Positions 61,740-64,000 of a DNA stretch of 64,000 nucleotides are shown in pieces. A program made the position numbers and the translations under genes. Origin of the DNA: Phymorhynchus buccinoides (lineage: Eukaryota; Mollusca; Gastropoda; Neogastropoda; Raphitomidae); NCBI GenBank assembly GCA_017654935.2, contig CM065698.1, positions 46,964,052-47,028,051 of the forward strand. Direction: 5' to 3'. Positions within the stretch are counted from its first letter, which is position 1. Every line of letters starts with the position of its first letter. The notes under the pieces are model-generated. The model did no database searches. It saw nothing but the letters and a program-made list of their open reading frames with translations, and was not told the DNA's origin.

Positions 61740-64000
61740 CAACGACAGCAACGACAACATTCCTTCCTATTTGCATTTTCCTCACTCTGCTTTCTCCCAT
61801 ATACTCCCACCCCCACCCCCCACCCCCTCTTCCTTTTCTCAGTACACACCCACCTGACCTGTTTATGTGGGTCGTACGCTCCGTCGTTTAAAGAAATGTA
61901 TGCTCCCTCAGGTTATATAGAAGGCATAATATATCATTTGAAAAACAAAAAGGAACAGTTATGGGCCAACCACACTGCATACGATTTGACCCCAATACGA
62001 TGCGATTGTGACGATGTCTGGGAGTCGCGAATCACGTGAAATACTTCCGTCTATAAACAATGCTGCTGTTTTCGTTCATTATAGGTGTGACGTAAGTGTC
62101 CCGCGCGACCGCTTTCTTTATTTCTTATCTACACCCCCCCCCCCCCTTCTCCCCTCCCCAACCCCCACCCTCTCTCCTTTTCATTTCTCGACCAACCGCC
62201 ACGTTAATTGCCCGGCTGCTTCAAACGAACGCCGACTAACGCAGTTATCTCTTTGAACCCCGATCTACTTACCCATCACAAGAAAGTGACAACCACGGTT
62301 GGGCCCCTTTCAACCCTTCCTTTCCGAGCACGAGAAGGATTTGAATGTCGGCACGTGATAAGGATGTAACTGGCGCGTGATTGTTCGGTACTAGTATGCA
62401 TAAAATTATAGCATCATCTTGTGATGTGTCAATTGCTATAAACCAATGACAGGCTTTCATTGTTTGAAAGTGAAGGCTATAATTGGCGTAGTGAGAAAAA
62501 GTTTTTCACACAAGACGCTGAAACCTAGCTAGAGCAACATTGCAGACTCACCCTCTCCCAGCCAGTTATAGCCCAATTAGTGAGTATTATTGATGGCAGG
62601 TGATTGAGATCTGGTTTGTTTGACCCTAGTTTTGATCTAGATGCTATGTTCAATGATGAATAAGGAGTAGATAGATATGTTATAGAAAAGAAGTGGTAAA
62701 CATTCTATTCTATTTATGTGCACTGATTATTTGTGTGTGTGTGTGTTTTTGACTTTAACACTTTTGGTACCAGAACCGGAGTTTATGCCTACTAACCCTT
62801 TTGTCTATTTTTAGTAGGAAACCTATGGGCCGCAATCTTGCACTTTATGATACCATTCCTTTCCAGGTGTTGGATGGAGAGTGATGTTGGATTGATCACC
62901 TTTTATGTTTTACTGATCTCAGTTTGTTAACTGAAATTCAGTTTATTTATTAACTAGTGCTATTGTACAAGGGAAGCCTTCTAGCCGGTTGGGATTCACT
63001 AATGCCCTGCCGACTGAAGCCCCTTGTCTCTAAGCCATAGAGATCTACATCCACCTTCTCCTGTGATTATCAGCAGGGCATCGTGGGCCGGACGATTATC
63101 CCGGACTCCACCAAGCACCAAGATGGGACCGCCGCCAAGACGACCCGCACCCAGAATCCGCGAGGAGACCACGCCTGAACCGTGCCATCCCGCGAAGCCG
63201 TAACCGGAACGACTGGGAGCTACTCTCACCTGATGAGCAAGCCCAGCCAACCCAGCACTCGCCGATCACCACGGAGGAACCTGACAACAGCTAAGTCCAG
63301 CGGACCACGCCAATCATTTGAACTTTCCTCCGGACAATGATGATTAGTGACCCTTCCTGCTTGGGGCTAACCTTCTAGAAAGACAAAAGTCTTATAAATC
63401 CTTTCGGATTCCATTGTTTTTTATCCATATTTTGTTTTGGCGTCATTGAGCTGCTTTATTATTATTGTTGCATAATCTTATGCAGATTTTGGGAGTAAAT
63501 AAAATACAAGTGTCAAATAATCCTGAACCCTTTGGTCAGACTGTTGAGAGTGGGAGTCTTGTAATTTCATGTAAAACCCTACTTCTCTCTGTCTGCCATT
63601 TAGAGCAATTCAACCACTTGTATTTCTTACAACCATACGAGCCAGAACCCGGGCACAAATATAAATTTATTAGATGAAAAGGGGCCGGGAAAGTTGCTCA
63701 TCTCCCATACCCTAGAGAAGTGGGTTAAAGGCAAATTTTCTACTTGAAAATTTAACACACTAAAAGTCTCCCCTAGGGACTTAGCCTTTTAACCCATTAC
63801 CTCGTCACAATAGGCCTACTCAAGTAGACCCCAATACAGGAATCAAATACATTGTCTGATACAAAAATACAGATATTTTCGATGGCTTGGAGTCAAAACG
63901 GACTATCTTTAGATAGTCCATTGACTTATTATTGATGTTATTGCAAACACTAAGAACTTGTATTAAAAAAGGCAGCAAATAATGTAAAATGGGGATTATG
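61740..64000. other. intergenic, possible retroelement remnant
   Basis: C-rich tracts at 61807-61830 and 62130-62170. 63060-63330 is more GC-rich than its surroundings and contains CCCGGACTCCACCA, like a tRNA 3' end, which would be a primer site on the minus strand. 63802-63812 (CCTCGTCACA) inverts to TGTGACGAGG, an LTR-like start. No reverse transcriptase or second LTR is visible, so this is a weak suggestion. Confidence 0.3.

Noticed and set aside
63000..63812. Complete LTR retrotransposon
   Set aside because: An LTR-like end and a primer-like sequence can be seen, but no second LTR and no pol domain, and the distances do not fit a simple element.

Overview
The window looks like nuclear DNA of an invertebrate animal, most likely a lophotrochozoan and probably a marine gastropod mollusc. 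That placement is inference from three things: small coding exons in long GT-AG introns, very abundant microsatellites, and many short non-autonomous transposons plus tRNA-derived SINEs. Only two protein-coding genes can be supported, both on the + strand.

Gene 1 (about 316-6452) is the 3' part of a secreted C-type-lectin-like gene. Three exons join in phase: the end of a C-type lectin domain, a long Thr/Pro-rich mucin-like exon, and a last exon encoding one six-cysteine antistasin-like motif and a stop. Its 5' part lies outside the window.

Gene 2 (12399-44702) is a complete procollagen-lysine 2-oxoglutarate 5-dioxygenase (Plod, lysyl hydroxylase). It has 19 exons, all with GT-AG borders and matching phases, and encodes 727 residues. 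It has a signal peptide, a glycosyltransferase domain with metal-ligand residues kept, an accessory domain, and a C-terminal Fe(II)/2-oxoglutarate dioxygenase with all catalytic residues. It would act in the ER lumen on collagen lysines.

The rest is repeats. Between the genes lie a 136-bp hairpin satellite and a gag-only LTR retrotransposon with identical LTRs (8366-10363, minus strand). The Plod introns hold TTAA-flanked piggyBac-like MITEs, some nested three deep, together with TA-flanked MITEs, hAT-like elements carrying 5' pieces of zinc-finger genes, palindromic elements and V-type SINEs. From 44703 to 64000 I see no convincing gene: there are a degenerate copy of the last Plod exon, several tandem arrays, foldback elements, SINE-like fragments and microsatellites.

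The most unusual feature is that at least seven Plod exons (3, 8, 12, 13, 17, 18, 19) have extra partial copies beside them. Most copies span an exon-intron border and so carry a spare splice site. One is in frame and could add 27 residues. One carries the catalytic H-x-D motif but has lost its acceptor and was later split by a TA-flanked MITE.
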